The notes below the pieces were generated by a model. It ran no database searches and had not been told where the DNA came from. It saw nothing but the letters and a program-made list of their open reading frames with translations. 64,000 nt of DNA from Odobenus rosmarus divergens (Eukaryota > Chordata > Mammalia > Carnivora > Odobenidae): the NCBI RefSeq assembly GCF_000321225.1, contig NW_004451502.1, positions 414,775 to 478,774 of the forward strand, in the 5' to 3' direction. A program made the translations under genes and the position numbers. Below, piece after piece: positions 1 to 10,887 of this stretch. Position 1 is the stretch's first letter. The number at the start of each line of letters is the position of its first letter.

Positions 1-205
1 CATTTGTTGAACATTCCTTAAATATCAGGCTCTATGCTAAGTGCTTTATGTGCAATTACTCTTTTAATCCCCTTTACAACTCCATGAAATAGGATCTATT
101 ATTATCTCACATTACAGATAAGAAATGGATCTCAGATAGGTCACAGAGCTGCTAAGTCATAGCGCAGAGACTCAAACTAATCCCAGAACACTCTGTGAAA
201 CTGCC
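1..205 (-). repeat. MIR SINE, antisense, cut by window edge
   Basis: Reads like the reverse complement of MIR: a gctaagtgctttatgtgcaa segment, then a tattattatctcacattaca segment, then a cacagagctgctaagt block. These are the antisense MIR landmarks in the right order. The copy is old and diverged and its left end lies outside the window. Confidence 0.75.
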
Positions 206-835
206 TCCCCTGTGTGGGGATTCTAACCACTGGTTTCTCTCTTTTCTGTTTCAGCAAAGGGGTATAGGTTTTTGCTTGTTTTATTTTTACATTTATCTTT
301 TAACTTTTGTTTACTTCAGAAAGAGACCTCGTTTGGCTAAGGGAGGACCTAAATTACAAAAAGGTTAGCATCGCAGGAGACTGCATAAGTCATTTCACTA
401 AATGTGCCTTCAGTTCATAGATCTTATGACTCATATGTAGCCAGACACAGGAAAACTGTAAAGATTCAGCTTGTTAGGGTGACATAACTGAGACATCTCT
501 GTTTCCCGGGACATAAACTGAGATTAGAAGGCGCAGAGAGCAATAGGGATTTACCTCTTGAACATAAATGTTTTAATTGTTTTAGCTCCTTTCAAAAATA
601 ATCTGAATGAAAAATGACTCTCCACTGTAGGGAGACTAGCAGAATGGTAGCAGAAAATGTTTATGACTTACTTCTTTTTTCAATTTTACCCAAGAAATCA
701 ACCTGTAAAACACATGTATGCTGGTGGTGGTGGTCAACTTGTACCACAGTTTGTGTGGAGAAGGCAGCAAATCCACCCACACTTACACACACGAGAGTAC
801 GGACGGCATGAAGACAAAGCAGCTGACAGAAGAAA
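206..835. other. Unassigned stretch
   Basis: No gene, recognised repeat or RNA is seen. There is a short GGT run near 721-734. Short open frames near the right end share no motif with any family I know. Confidence 0.5.
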
Positions 836-847
836 GGAGGGAGATAT

Positions 848-1018
848 ATTTTTTTAAAGATTTTATTTATTTATTTGAAAGAGAGAAAGAGAGCGAAAGC
901 ACGAGCAGGGGGGTAGGGACAGAGCAGGCAGCCTGATGTGGGACTCGATCCCAGGACCCTGAGACCATGACCTGAGCCGAAGGCAGACGCTTCACCAACT
1001 GAGCCGCCCAGGCGCCCT
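848..1018 (-). mobile_element. SINEC (tRNA-Lys-derived SINE), antisense
   Basis: The reversed SINE starts with the T-rich tail (aaagattttatttatttatt), followed by a GA-rich body and the reversed head ending gccgcccaggcgccct. It is flanked by a perfect 12-bp target-site duplication, ggagggagatat, at 836-847 and 1019-1030. It is full length. Confidence 0.95.
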
Positions 1019-1343
1019 GGAGGGAGATATTTTTAAGACTATTTCTCCACCGCCATTCTTGAAAACCTTTAATGAGAATGTTAGCTATAATTAGGATCTC
1101 CCCTTATCAAGAGATAAGAGATTGGCAAAATTCTTCTATAAAGAGTGAGATAATAAATATTTTAGGCTTTGAAGGCTAGTTGGTTTCTATCACAACTATT
1201 CCATTCCGCCGTATTTTAGCACAAAAGCGGCCACAGACGTATTTAAACAAACGGGAATGGCTTTATTCCGATAAAACCACAAACACTGGCAACCAGGCTG
1301 TGGGCCATAGTGTGAAATCCCTGGTCTAGATAACTGAGATTTA

Positions 1344-1528
1344 GGGGCGCCTGGGTGGCTCAGTTGGTTAAGCGACTGCCTTCGGCTCAGGTCATGACCC
1401 TGGAGTCACGGGATCGAGTCCCGCATCGGGCTCCCTGCTCGGCGGGGAGTCTGCTTCTCCCTCTGACCCTCTTCCCCTCTCATGTATTCTCTGTCTCTCA
1501 AATAAATAAATAAAATCTTTTAAAAAAA
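1344..1528 (+). mobile_element. SINEC, sense, 'cgactgcc' subgroup
   Basis: Full-length SINE with head ggggcgcctgggtggctcag, a cgactgccttcggctcaggt box and a cggggagtctgcttctccct body. The A-rich tail follows aataaataaataaaat. A 15-bp TSD, tagataactgagatt, lies at 1327-1341 and 1529-1543. It shares body variants with the copy at 17666-17856. Confidence 0.96.
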
Positions 1529-1729
1529 TAGATAACTGAGATTCAGAAATATGAATACTTCCAATAAAATGAACGGAACCTGTTTAATAATAAAATCTCA
1601 AAGATGAAAGTGATTACTGAGGAAGTATGTGCTAATATTCTTCCTGTTATTTATGGGTCTAAACACAAGAAAACAAACAATGCATTCTATAGCTTGAGGT
1701 AGTAAAGTCCAATCAAGAAAGAGAGTTTT

Positions 1730-1900
1730 GGAATGCCTGGGTGGCTCAGTCGGTTAAGCGTCTGCCTTTGGCTCAGGTCATGATCCCAGGGTCCTGGGAT
1801 CGAGTCCCACATCGGGCTCCTTGCTCAGCAAGGAGCCTGCTTCTCCCTCTGCCTGTCTCTGTCTCTCTTTCTCTAATAAATAAATAAAATCTTAAAAAAA
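1730..1900 (+). mobile_element. SINEC, sense, first of a tail-to-tail pair
   Basis: Head gaatgcctgggtggctcagt, body through ctgcctgtctctgtctctct and the tail taaataaataaaatctt. Left TSD aagaaagagagtttt is at 1715-1729. The right copy, aagaatgagagtttt at 1901-1915, is also the left TSD of the next SINE, so this copy appears to have landed first. Confidence 0.93.
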
Positions 1901-1915
1901 AAGAATGAGAGTTTT

Positions 1916-2125
1916 ATTTTTTATTATTTTTTAAAAGATTTTATTTATTTATTTGAGACAGCGAGAGCAAGAGAGAGAAAACACAAGCGGGGAAGGGCAG
2001 AGGGAGAGGGAGAAGCAGACTCCCTGCTGAGCAGGAAGCCCGATATGGGGCTCAATCCCAAGACTCCAGGATCACGACCTGAGTCGAAGGCAGACACTTA
2101 ACCGACTGAGCCACCCAGGTGCCCC
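1916..2125 (-). mobile_element. SINEC, antisense, inserted at the neighbour's TSD
   Basis: T-rich tail, GA-rich body and reversed head gagccacccaggtgcccc. TSD aagaatgagagtttt is identical at 1901-1915 and 2126-2140. Its target is the right-hand duplication of the SINE just upstream, giving a tail-to-tail inverted pair. Confidence 0.94.
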
Positions 2126-2140
2126 AAGAATGAGAGTTTT

Positions 2141-3000
2141 AATGAAGTCAGGACAATACAGTTGGTGAGCCTGAGTTCAATGGCAGCATGAGCAGAACTT
2201 GAACAAACAACCACATAGAAAGATATTAATTGAATCTGAGACCATTTCAGAATCTTAAATGTATGATCATGGATAATCTCTAAGCTTGTTACTGAGGTCC
2301 TTATAGACACATGTCCCATATCCACTCTTGCTATTCCTTGCTCCAACATTTATGGAAGATTTGGAAAGTAGTGTGCAGTCATTTGTAATGCATACACACC
2401 TATTCATACACATACATACAGGAAAAAGAAGAAAATGTACCATTTGAGGAACTAGCAACTCTATGCACAAAAGCACCAAGGAAGATGCAGATTTGAGGTT
2501 CAGTGAGTGAGGAGAGAAAAGGCCACCTGCCAAAGCCTTCTCCTCTTTGACTCTGATCACAGACACCTCTGGAAGGCTTTTACTTACTCTGACTGCACAC
2601 ATCATCCGCTGAACAAGCTCAATTACATCAAAGACAAAGGAAAGTAAGAGTAGTAGTCATTCTTTTTCTGGACATAAGAAAGCTCACAGTCACTGCCCTG
2701 TAACCCAGAGATGAAAACTGGGCAGATCCTATAATGATTTTATAAAAAAAGATTATTGGAAAATCTGCATTTCTCCATGTTTTCCATACGTTGTGAATTA
2801 TGCCATCATTTATGCAATCCCATTAGCTAGAAAGATATCTTCTCCCACTCTCCACTTCCGAGCCTTGACAATCCTATACATTCTATCTCCATACCAATTC
2901 TAAAGCATGACCCCGCTTCTGTATAACCACTGCTACTGCCTTTCTTATGGCCATAAATTGCATCTTAGCTAGACTTGTAGGACAATCTTCTAAGACACTT
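2141..3000. other. Unassigned stretch
   Basis: No recognised repeat or coding signal. Two short overlapping reverse-strand open frames (83 and 112 codons) have no domain or motif I can name. I do not call them genes. Confidence 0.45.
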
Positions 3001-3014
3001 ACCTTTTATATATC

Positions 3015-3455
3015 CTCTTTCATGGAAATCAAAACTACAATGAGATATTACTGTACACCTATTAGGATGGCTAGTATCAAAAAGACAAGAGATTGTAGGT
3101 ATTGGCAAGGATATAAAGAAAAGGAAACACTTGTGCATCATTAGTGGGAATGTAAACTGGTACACCACTATGGAAAACAGTATGGAGACTCCCCAAGAAA
3201 TTAAAAATAGAACTACTGTAGGACCCAGAAATTCCACCTCTGGGTATTTATCTGAAAGAAATGAAATCACTATCTCAAAGAGGTATCTTCACCCCCATGT
3301 TTATTGCAGTACTGTTCACAAGAGCTGAGATAGGCTAACAACCTAAGTGTTTACTGATAGATGAATGAAGAAAATTTATAAATATATATAAGTATAAATA
3401 AAGTACATATATTATATTTACAATGGAGTATTATTCTGACATTAAAAAGAGGGAA
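3015..3455 (+). mobile_element. Old L1 3' region (L1M type), sense
   Basis: Contains in order the landmarks of old mammalian L1 3' regions: aatgagatattactgtacac, gtgggaatgtaaactggtac, tggaaaacagtatggagact, tatttatctgaaagaaatga, and acaatggagtattattctga. Many substitutions and an AT insertion near 3380-3420 mark it as ancient. Both ends are truncated and no TSD was found. Confidence 0.8.
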
Positions 3456-3580
3456 ACACCACCTGCCTGGCTACAGCTGTGGGCACATGACCCAAACTGG
3501 GCTATCATAAAACCTGTGCCCAACCATGTTGATTGGCAAAGAAGTTGGCATATGACCCAAAGTGGGTCTAACTATTTCCT
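3456..3580. repeat. Unclassified ancient repeat-like segment
   Basis: Two similar blocks, gcacatgacccaaactgggc and gcatatgacccaaagtgggt, lie about 64 bp apart. 'Gacccaa.ctgggc' wording is common in old interspersed repeats, but I cannot name the family. It may continue after the SINE that follows. Confidence 0.35.
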
Positions 3581-3775
3581 TTAAAAAAAAGATTTTATTT
3601 ATTTATTTAAGAGAGAGAGAGAGAGAGCGGGGGGAGGAGCAGAGGGGGAGGTACAAGTAGACTCTACACCCAGCACAGAACCTAACATGGGGCTCAATCT
3701 CACAACCCCGACGTCATGACCTGAGCTGAAATCAAGAGTCAGATGCTTAACCGACTGAGCCACCCAGGCACCCCA
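3581..3775 (-). mobile_element. Older SINEC, antisense
   Basis: Starts with ttaaaaaaaagattttattt and a GA run, and ends with the reversed head ccgactgagccacccaggca. The box aatcaagagtcagatgctta marks an older carnivore SINE subgroup than the 'cttcggctcagg' copies. A weak 13-bp TSD (two mismatches) is possible at 3567-3579 and 3779-3791. Confidence 0.9.
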
Positions 3776-4607
3776 CTCTCTAAATATTTCTAACTCCAGC
3801 TAGGAAAAGAACATTCTTTCATCTCTGGTTATATAGTTAAAGAACTTGAGTACAAAATGGAGATCTATTTTCCAATACTCCACCTCCATATCCCTCTTAT
3901 GTAGTAGCAGAGAAAGAAGAAACTGTGCAGAGGAGAGTAGAAACGAGAAATGGCTGCCATCCTGACAGTTCGAATCCCGGATCGTACTCATCCCTGACAC
4001 TAGCTTCCACCCACATGACTGTGCTCTGTTCTTCCACCTGGTGACAGGACCTAATTAATTTCTTGTTTTAGCTTACACTGCTGTACGGGAGTACTGTCCC
4101 TTGTGATTCAAGAGTTTTGACAAATGCAACCGCCATTTCTCAGCCTGGCTAGAGTCCTGTCACCTCTTCGAAGACCTGCTTCATGTGCAATCAACTGTAT
4201 CCCTGGACTCCTCTTTCAACGATCCTGAGGCCAGAGTCAACAGGCCAGCATACTCTTTCTCCTTCCTTAATCTCATTCTTGTCCTGTTTGGCTTTCTGAA
4301 TCCCAGCAGGCAGGCTGTCAAGAGCTTTAGAGTCCAACAACAGGAACCTCTGAGAGCCCTGAGAGTTCATGATGGCACCAGACAGAGATAAAACTTGTTG
4401 GAGAAAGCCAGCTCCTGGTGGGACAGAACGGCTGTCCAATGAGAGGCTACCGGAAAGGAAGAAGAGCTGAAGTTATGAGAAATGACTCATAAAAGCCCCA
4501 GTCAAAGCACTTGGAGTAAATAATCATTAGAACTTAGTGACACTGATGAAATACTCCAGTCGGAAGGCCTGAATGTCTGCTCGGAGTCTATGGACAAATA
4601 AATTAGC
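3776..4607. other. Unassigned stretch
   Basis: No clear repeat family. Reverse (82 codons) and forward (68 codons) open frames overlap near 4190-4440 with no recognisable motif. The left part may continue the ancient segment interrupted by the SINE. Confidence 0.4.
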
Positions 4608-4740
4608 CTTGTTGAATTTCAGTTTCCTTTTCTATTATTGGGTATTAATAACTCATCTGGCTATATCACAGTTGTGTGAAGATGAAATAATGAATGGGCA
4701 AACTCTGAAAACTGGATAGAACTTTATAAATACAAGAATC
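4608..4740 (+). repeat. MIR fragment, sense
   Basis: Matches the MIR 3' half: tttcagtttccttttctatt, followed by a tgtgaagatgaaataatgaa block. The 5' tRNA-like part is missing. Old and diverged. Confidence 0.5.
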
Positions 4741-4745
4741 CTGTA

Positions 4746-4964
4746 GGGGCACCTGGAGGGCTCAGGAGGTTGAACATCCGACTCTTGGTTCCAGCTCACG
4801 TCATGGTCTCAGGGTGCTGGAGCCCTGCATAGAGCCCTGCCTGGGACTCCCAAGCTCAGCGGGGAGTCTGCTTCAGATTCTTTCCCTCCTCCCCTCCCTT
4901 CAAGTGCACGCACACAGGCTTATGCTCCCTCACTCTGTCCCCAACAATATTAAAAAAAAAAAAA
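4746..4964 (+). mobile_element. Diverged older SINEC, sense
   Basis: Head ggggcacctggagggctcag, then catccgactcttggttccag, agctcagcggggagtctgct and a pyrimidine body, ending in an A13 tail. The 'catccgactcttgg' form is an old subgroup. No convincing TSD was found. Confidence 0.88.
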
Positions 4965-5944
4965 GAATACATAATACCTTAAACCAAAGGAGTACGTCCA
5001 GATTATAGAACATGAGATGCTGAGACAGCCTAGTGGGACCAGGGACACTTCTACCCACTCCGTGCTGGGTCACACTCAATAGGGACTATATTTTCTGTTT
5101 ACTTACCTATCAAAATCACTACCAAAAATTAAAACAGTACTACTTTCCAAGTAATTTAACTTTTTGAGGATAACAGGAAAAAATATCATTCCTGGTTTTC
5201 AAGGTCTGGATTCAATAAGTAATATAAATATAACACTTGGTGAAGACATGGCAGTCTCTCTGACACCGCTAAGAATTAAATAAGGGGGGGCGGGGAAAGG
5301 CTATTTTGGACCCTTTTTAAGAGTTTCTTTTATTTTTTTCTTTTCTTTTCTCTCTCTCTCTTTTTTTTTTTTTTTTGCTGATACTGCAAGGATTCAAGAT
5401 AATTAGATTTATAAAACAACATAGCAAGAACTCCCAATTTCTGCATTGTGACAGGCCCATTGATAAAACCTGCTCAGGCAGAAACCAAGTTGGAGAGAAT
5501 GACAGTTTATTATTCTTGTTCTCCTGAAGTAAAGGAAATATCCTTAGAAAGTTGAATTCATCCATCCTCTTTTAAACATAGGTCATTAGTCTTTTTCCTT
5601 TATTAAAATGAGCACAAATTGAACATTCATAAATTGATTCTCTCTATTCAGCCACAGTCTGAAACTAAGCTTCCATACATTTTAACAGACATTTTCTGAG
5701 TCAGAATCTCCTGGCAACACATTCAGAATGTAGCTCTGACCTTCTAACTGTAAAAAAAAAAAAAAAAGGCAGTTTCCCAACCTGATAAAAACTCACAATG
5801 TAGTGTCGCTTATGAACTTAAAAGAATGGCAATGACAACTATTCTTGGTCACTCATTTCCAAGATTTGCAGATTTCACATAATAGTAAATAGCCTTTCAG
5901 GGTAAATGTAAAGCCACATATTGACAGTCCCATCTCTTGCTACT
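4965..5944. other. Unassigned stretch with simple tracts
   Basis: No gene or named repeat. It holds a G-run at 5284-5290, a pyrimidine tract at about 5323-5376 (T/C with CT repeats and a T16 run) and an A-run near 5752-5767. Confidence 0.5.
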
Positions 5945-6060
5945 TCTATGTATTCCTGCAGTAATTATTGAGCATGTACAGTATACGAGGCATTGAGCTA
6001 GAAATAGTCATAAGAAGACACCACAGCACTACATTCAAAGACCATCAAATTCAGGAAGGG
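5945..6060 (-). repeat. L2 3' end, antisense fragment
   Basis: attattgagcatgtacagta followed by gaggcattgagctagaaata matches the reversed L2 end ('attgagcacctactatgtgc'). It is heavily diverged. Confidence 0.55.
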
Positions 6061-6071
6061 GAAAGGTGCTA

Positions 6072-6140
6072 CTTCCTTGCTCTGCACTTGACTTTAATTA
6101 GTTTTCTGACCTTGGGTAAGTCACTTTTCCTGTGTCATCC
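6072..6140 (+). repeat. Short MIR fragment, sense
   Basis: tctgaccttgggtaagtcac preceded by tgctctgcacttgactttaa corresponds to the central MIR core. It sits between two L2 pieces. Confidence 0.45.
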
Positions 6141-6147
6141 AGTCACT

Positions 6148-6720
6148 TAACACTTTTTTACGGAGGGCTGCCCATGGGCCAGACACAAGACAGACTGAGG
6201 AAGGACTTAACCTTCACGAAGCTGATGTCATAGTAGGTCAGACATACATTAAAGAATTGAACCCAGAGATAAATACATCTACAAATTGTGCAAAGTATAA
6301 TAAAAAGAATTTGATGTGAAAGGATATTTAAAACCTTGGCCCCTGATTTATTCTGCCAGTCCTTGGAGGCTTATCTGAGAGGCTTATCTGAGGAAGTAAA
6401 ATTCAAGCTGGTCCCCCTGTGGACAAAGAGCCAAAGAGGGGCCGTAACAGGTTTGAGGAACGTGAGGTCAGTGTGGCTGGAAGGCACAGATCAAAGGGAA
6501 GGAGGGCAGTAGGTGGAACTTTAAGAGCTGGAAACAGCACAGCCTACGTCCTGTAAAGCCTTACGGACGTGTTACGAATTCTGGACTTGATCCTGAATGA
6601 AATGAAAGATCTCTGAAGGATGTTAGGCAACTGAATGGCGTGATCAGATCTGTATTTTCAACAGTGACCTGCGCTGACGTGGAACGAGGAGACTGGCAGA
6701 AAAAGATGCAGCAATTAGAC
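6148..6720 (-). repeat. L2 3' UTR, antisense
   Basis: Reversed L2 landmarks in order: gggctgcccatgggccagac, a ggaggacttaacc-like block, gaggtcagtgtggctggaag, gtcctgtaaagccttacgga and gcgtgatcagatctgtattt. This is the best-preserved L2 3' UTR in the window. Confidence 0.7.
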
Positions 6721-7061
6721 GTAACAGACTAGACATTTATGCAATGAACTGTAGACAGGAAACCATAGTACCGAACAAAAAGAGAGAAGACAGAATATGT
6801 TCTATCACACACTGCCAGTTATGTAATGATGGCCTGACCAGAACACATGTAAATAGAAGGATATATATTAAACCCCTGAAAGTGGTTGCTCTTGAATTCC
6901 TGCAGAGGAACCGTAACAAGGAGCAGGTGTTAAGGGCATAAACAGCTGGGTGAAACAACAGAGTGGCCTCCCGTGGACCAGTGATGTCAGCAGGCTAGGA
7001 AGTGCCAGTATGGGAAACAGGAAACCCTGTCCCCGGGTTCCCGTGTGGGCATGCACTGAGG
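6721..7061. other. Unassigned stretch between L2 pieces
   Basis: Short overlapping open frames on both strands near 6740-7060 have no recognisable motif. It may be diverged L2 or an insertion within it. Confidence 0.35.
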
Positions 7062-7714
7062 GAGTAGCATTTGAGATGAATCTTAGTGGAATAAGTAGGG
7101 GTGTGATAATAAGGGATGAAAAGTGTTATTTCAGACACAGCATGAACAAAGCAAATATTTGCAAAATACAGAGAATGAGCAGAGGGGTTCGGTTTAGTTT
7201 GGCTAGAATATAATTACAATAATAAAAAAGCAAAGGGAGGAGAAAGACTGTAAAAATAGGTTGGGTCTAGATTCTGATAACTTTGCATGCCCTAAGGAGT
7301 TGACCTTCTCCTTAGTAATAAATTCTGCACCATGTCTGCAGCAGGAAAGAGATGGGAAATACAGGTGTATGGTAGATTTAAAAACTGTATAGAACAGATT
7401 GAATGGGGAGAAGAGAGTTGAGGAATTTGAAGCAGAGAGACCAGGTACAGGGTTCCTACAGCAGCCCAGGAAAATGTAACCAGACAGAAAGGTACATAGA
7501 AGTCCAGGATAAGAGATTATGAGGATTCGAACATCGATTTCCAGGAAGAAAGGGAAAAGTCAGCAGCGGAGTGTGGGCAAGTCATCATCTGGCTTCACCA
7601 GGAGGACCACAGGAAATTCTGTGGTGAAGAAGAGGAAGATGTCAAAGAACTCAGGAAATTACAGATAGAACTGAGAGAGAATTGAGATCTCTTTATGAGG
7701 AAAAAAATTTAAAA
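7062..7714 (-). repeat. L2 3' UTR, antisense, left part
   Basis: Blocks resembling reversed L2 appear in order: tgaacaaagcaaatatttgc, ggggttcggtttagtttggc, ttgaccttctccttagtaat and cctacagcagcccaggaaaa. It is interrupted at its right end by a later L1 insertion at 7728-7932. Confidence 0.6.
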
Positions 7715-7727
7715 CAAGTAATTAGAA

Positions 7728-7932
7728 CAAAATGAGGGTTGCTGGAGGGGAAGTGGGTGGGGGGATGGGGTTAACTGGGTGATGGCCATTAAGGAGGGCA
7801 CGTGATGCAATGAGCGCTGAGTGTTATAAACAACTGATGAATCATGGAACTCTACATCTAAACTAATGATGTATTATATGTTGGCTAATTGAATTTAAAT
7901 TAAATTAATTTTAAAAAATTTAAAAAATAAAT
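7728..7932 (+). mobile_element. 5'-truncated L1 3' end, sense
   Basis: Carnivore L1 tail: gggttaactgggtgatggcc, ggagggcacgtgatgcaatg, gagtgttataaacaactgat and actaatgatgtattatatgt, ending in an AT-rich tail. A 13-bp TSD with one mismatch (caagtaattagaa at 7715-7727, caagtcattagaa at 7933-7945) defines both ends. About 205 bp survive. Confidence 0.92.
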
Positions 7933-7945
7933 CAAGTCATTAGAA

Positions 7946-8164
7946 ATTCAATTTTAAACACCTTTACTGTAGAGTGCTAGCAGAATATGCAGGTGGATGA
8001 ATTAAGAAGGAAACAGGAATGCAAGATAGGAGTAAATGAACCAGAGATGGACCAGACGAATATGAGAGGTGATACAGAGTAACTGGTAGATTGCTGGGGC
8101 ACAGCAAACTTGGGTTTGAACTGATGCTGATATTATGCATTGCACATTATGGTCTTTTATAATT
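7946..8164 (-). repeat. Probable continuation of L2, antisense
   Basis: Purine-rich text (aggtggatgaattaagaagg, accagagatggaccagacga) resembles the inner part of reversed L2, continuing the element left of the L1. The match is weak. Confidence 0.35.
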
Positions 8165-8450
8165 TTATTCAGTTTATCCATGCAGCAAATATTATTTTAG
8201 CACTTATTAAGTACAGGATGATACAAGAAGCTGGGTTTACAGCAGTGAAGAATAAAACACAGTACCCATTCTTGTCACTCTTATAGTGGGAGGTTTTCAC
8301 ATTCAGTATTAACTGAGCAACTACTAAGTTCAGAGGACTGGGGACAGGCAGATGGGTAAGATGTGCCCCCTGCTGTATTGTGGGTACCAAGAGAGTGACA
8401 GAGACACCCAAAGGAAGGAGACTCCACAGAGGACATTGGACCTGGCTCCT
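8165..8450 (-). repeat. L2 3' end, antisense
   Basis: cagcaaatattattttagca, cttattaagtacaggatgat, then a tgagcaactactaagttcag block are diverged forms of reversed L2 3' ends. It may be two nested or duplicated L2 tails. Confidence 0.5.
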
Positions 8451-8897
8451 AAGGAATGATTAGGAGTCCATCAAAGTACATTCATATGGACTATCAGCTC
8501 AGCTCCTTTAGTTCTGATCTCAACTCTGAGAGGGTAAAGTAAACAGCTCCTATTAAAGGAATGTTTCTTTGGGGATATTCTGAACTATTTAGCAAGATAA
8601 GAAAAGGAAAGTTTGGTCATCCTGTCAATCCGTGTGTTCCTCTTTCAAAAATCACTGCTTCGTTTGAAGTATGTCTTTTTATTTAGCCCTAGGTGGAAGA
8701 ACAAAGTATTCTATGAGAAGATTGGTCGTTTAGGGGTGTGAAATGGTGTGTTTGCTGGACAAAATATACAGTGTCTAACACATTATGATTAATTCAGGCA
8801 AATATATTCTCTAAAGAGAAGTCTTCATTTTACTCTGTCTACAAAGAAGTGGATTTAGTAAACTTAGGTTAAAACAAAGGTTCTCTGTCAATAAGAC
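8451..8897. other. Unassigned stretch
   Basis: AT-rich, with no recognised repeat or coding signal. Confidence 0.45.
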
Positions 8898-8915
8898 TTT
8901 TCCACAATATTATAA

Positions 8916-9085
8916 GATTTTATTTATTTATTCATGAAAGAGAGAGAGAGAGAGAGAGAGAGAGGCAGAGGGAGAAGCAGGCTCCCAAGGAGCAGGGAGC
9001 CCGATGCGGGACTCAATCCCAGGACCCTGGGATCATGACCTGAGCCGAAGGCAGACGCTTAACCATCTGAGCCACCCAGGCGCCC
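8916..9085 (-). mobile_element. SINEC, antisense, with 18-bp perfect TSD
   Basis: T-rich tail, a long GA run (about 8938-8964), body cagagggagaagcaggctcc and reversed head gagccacccaggcgccc. The perfect TSD ttttccacaatattataa is at 8898-8915 and 9086-9103. Confidence 0.97.
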
Positions 9086-9103
9086 TTTTCCACAATATTA
9101 TAA

Positions 9104-9954
9104 AGGTGGCAGAGATCTCTCTCTTTGACAAAAGGGCTTTTACTTTCCCAAACACCAATGAATATAAATAACAAGCAAAATATTTTTCAGTTAGATTCAG
9201 GGTTTGATATTAATATACTCCAAAGGATTTAAATTTTAGCTGAGTTTAAAACTAACAACCAACACTTTAAAAGTTAATTATTATTCCCCAAATTAAGTGC
9301 TTTATTTTGCAGAGCATGCACTGTGCCTCCTAAGAAAATAGGCATTTTCTTTTCTGTTTAATTATCTTCTTTTTCCTGTCGATCAGTGTCAGTAGTTTGT
9401 CAAAGAGTCAAGGACACCCTGCTTTGGTATCCATGCAAATAGGATTCAGTTATCCCCAATGAGTTTGCAAAACTTGCGTAAGTCATTAATTTGAAAACCA
9501 TGAGAATTAACGCAGGGGAATTTGAAGTTGCTGTCCAAGACATTTTAAAATTACTCCCATTTAAACTTTGATTATTAACACTCAGAAAATGCCTAGTGCA
9601 GCTAATTTAACTACTACAAATGAGAACTTATATCATAAAAACACAACTGGTCAACTCCATTATCTTAGTTCTAGCATAATTTTATCTAAAACTTAACCTT
9701 TCTTTAGATTAAAATATGACTATATCAGACAGCTAATATGACACAAAGGAAATATGCCAGCAGAGTAGGAAATGATCCCACTGGGTGCTTCAATCCCCTC
9801 TAATCCGTATTACATATGTGAACACAAATAGAGGCTCATTCTCTACGTGTGTGTGGAAATTTCTTCCATTCACTTGTAAGTTTAGCTCTATCTGTCCCAG
9901 AGCTCACACAATGATTTATCTTAAGCTGTCGAATATTTTTTTAAATTATTTATT
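9104..9954. other. Unassigned AT-rich stretch
   Basis: No named repeat and no coding signal. Confidence 0.5.
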
Positions 9955-10180
9955 TAATAATGCCTCATTGATCATCCATTAAATATAAGGTCCTATGCAA
10001 GGCACTGAGGATTAAAACACGTCATCAGTCCAGGGACTGGGTCAGCTCATAATATAGTAAAATGCATTTCATTTTGATTGACAATTATACAATCACTATA
10101 GTGAATTGATCATTTATGAGAGGCATGCCTCTATGCTAAGTGTTTTAGTTCTTTTTATAGATAGAATAAACGATCACATC
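9955..10180 (-). repeat. L2 3' end, antisense
   Basis: tcatccattaaatataaggt, cctatgcaaggcactgagga and a gggtcagctcataatatagt block follow the reversed L2 order (attgagcgcc, ggcactgtgc, gagctcacag). Confidence 0.55.
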
Positions 10181-10184
10181 TACC

Positions 10185-10885
10185 GCACACTCTCACATTC
10201 TCTGCCCTCCCATTTTCTTGCTGCCCCCCTTACATCAGCCTCCCTGCCTTACCACTCCACTAAAAATGCTCCTGTCTGTCTAACAGTAACCTCCACCCTA
10301 CTAAACGCACTGTCGAGCTGTCAAGCCTCATCTTCCCTCACCAAGCAGCAGCAGAGGACACAGTTGGTTACATCCCCTTTTGAGAAACGCTTCCTTCACT
10401 TGGGTTCCAGGCCTTCACATCCTCCTGACTTTCCTGCCATCCTCTGGCTGAGTCTTCCTTATCTCCCTGACTCAATCTCAAGAGGATGCAGGTCTCAGGT
10501 CTCAGACTTTCTATGTGCTTATTTTCTATATCCACTGTTTTGATTTTACTTATTCTTACAGTTTTACACTCTAGACACACATACACGTGTACACACTGAG
10601 GACTATCAAATTCACATATCTGTTCCTTGCACACCACCTTTATATTTAACATCTTCACTCTTACGTCTAGTAGGAGCCTCAAGCTTCTATCTGTAGTCAG
10701 CCTCTGTTCTTCCTCCCATCAGTCCCCTCATGAAGGCCCCCGACTGTCTCTCCACTCTCAGGAAATGAAGACCTGATCCTTCTCCTTTCTCAGATGAATA
10801 CCTTGGAAACATCCCTGACTCCAAAACTTCTCTCAAACTCCACATCTAATCTCTGAGCAATACCTGCCTTTAAAAATACATCTAA
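10185..10885 (+). repeat. Decayed L2 ORF2 (reverse-transcriptase region), sense
   Basis: Pyrimidine-rich sense-strand text with pieces matching the L2 reverse-transcriptase coding region: a gaggacacagttggttacat segment corresponds to the conserved 'D-T-V-D-H' block, followed by a tcacttgggttccaggcctt segment and cttcctcccatcagtcccct. Farther right, acatccctgactccaaaact and cctttaaaaatacatctaaa match the part of the ORF nearer its end. A 145-codon open frame covers the first part by chance; an intact enzyme is not encoded. Confidence 0.6.
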
Positions 10886-10887
10886 AG

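Noticed and set aside
1344..1420. tRNA-like A and B boxes in this and other SINE heads
   Set aside because: These are the tRNA-Lys-derived promoter heads of SINEC, not functional tRNA genes.
2947..3328. Cluster of 65-101 codon frames on both strands
   Set aside because: They fall within an old, mutated L1 3' region.
10106..10543. 145-codon forward open frame
   Set aside because: It lies in sequence matching a decayed L2 reverse-transcriptase region but in no consistent frame; no intact catalytic motif.
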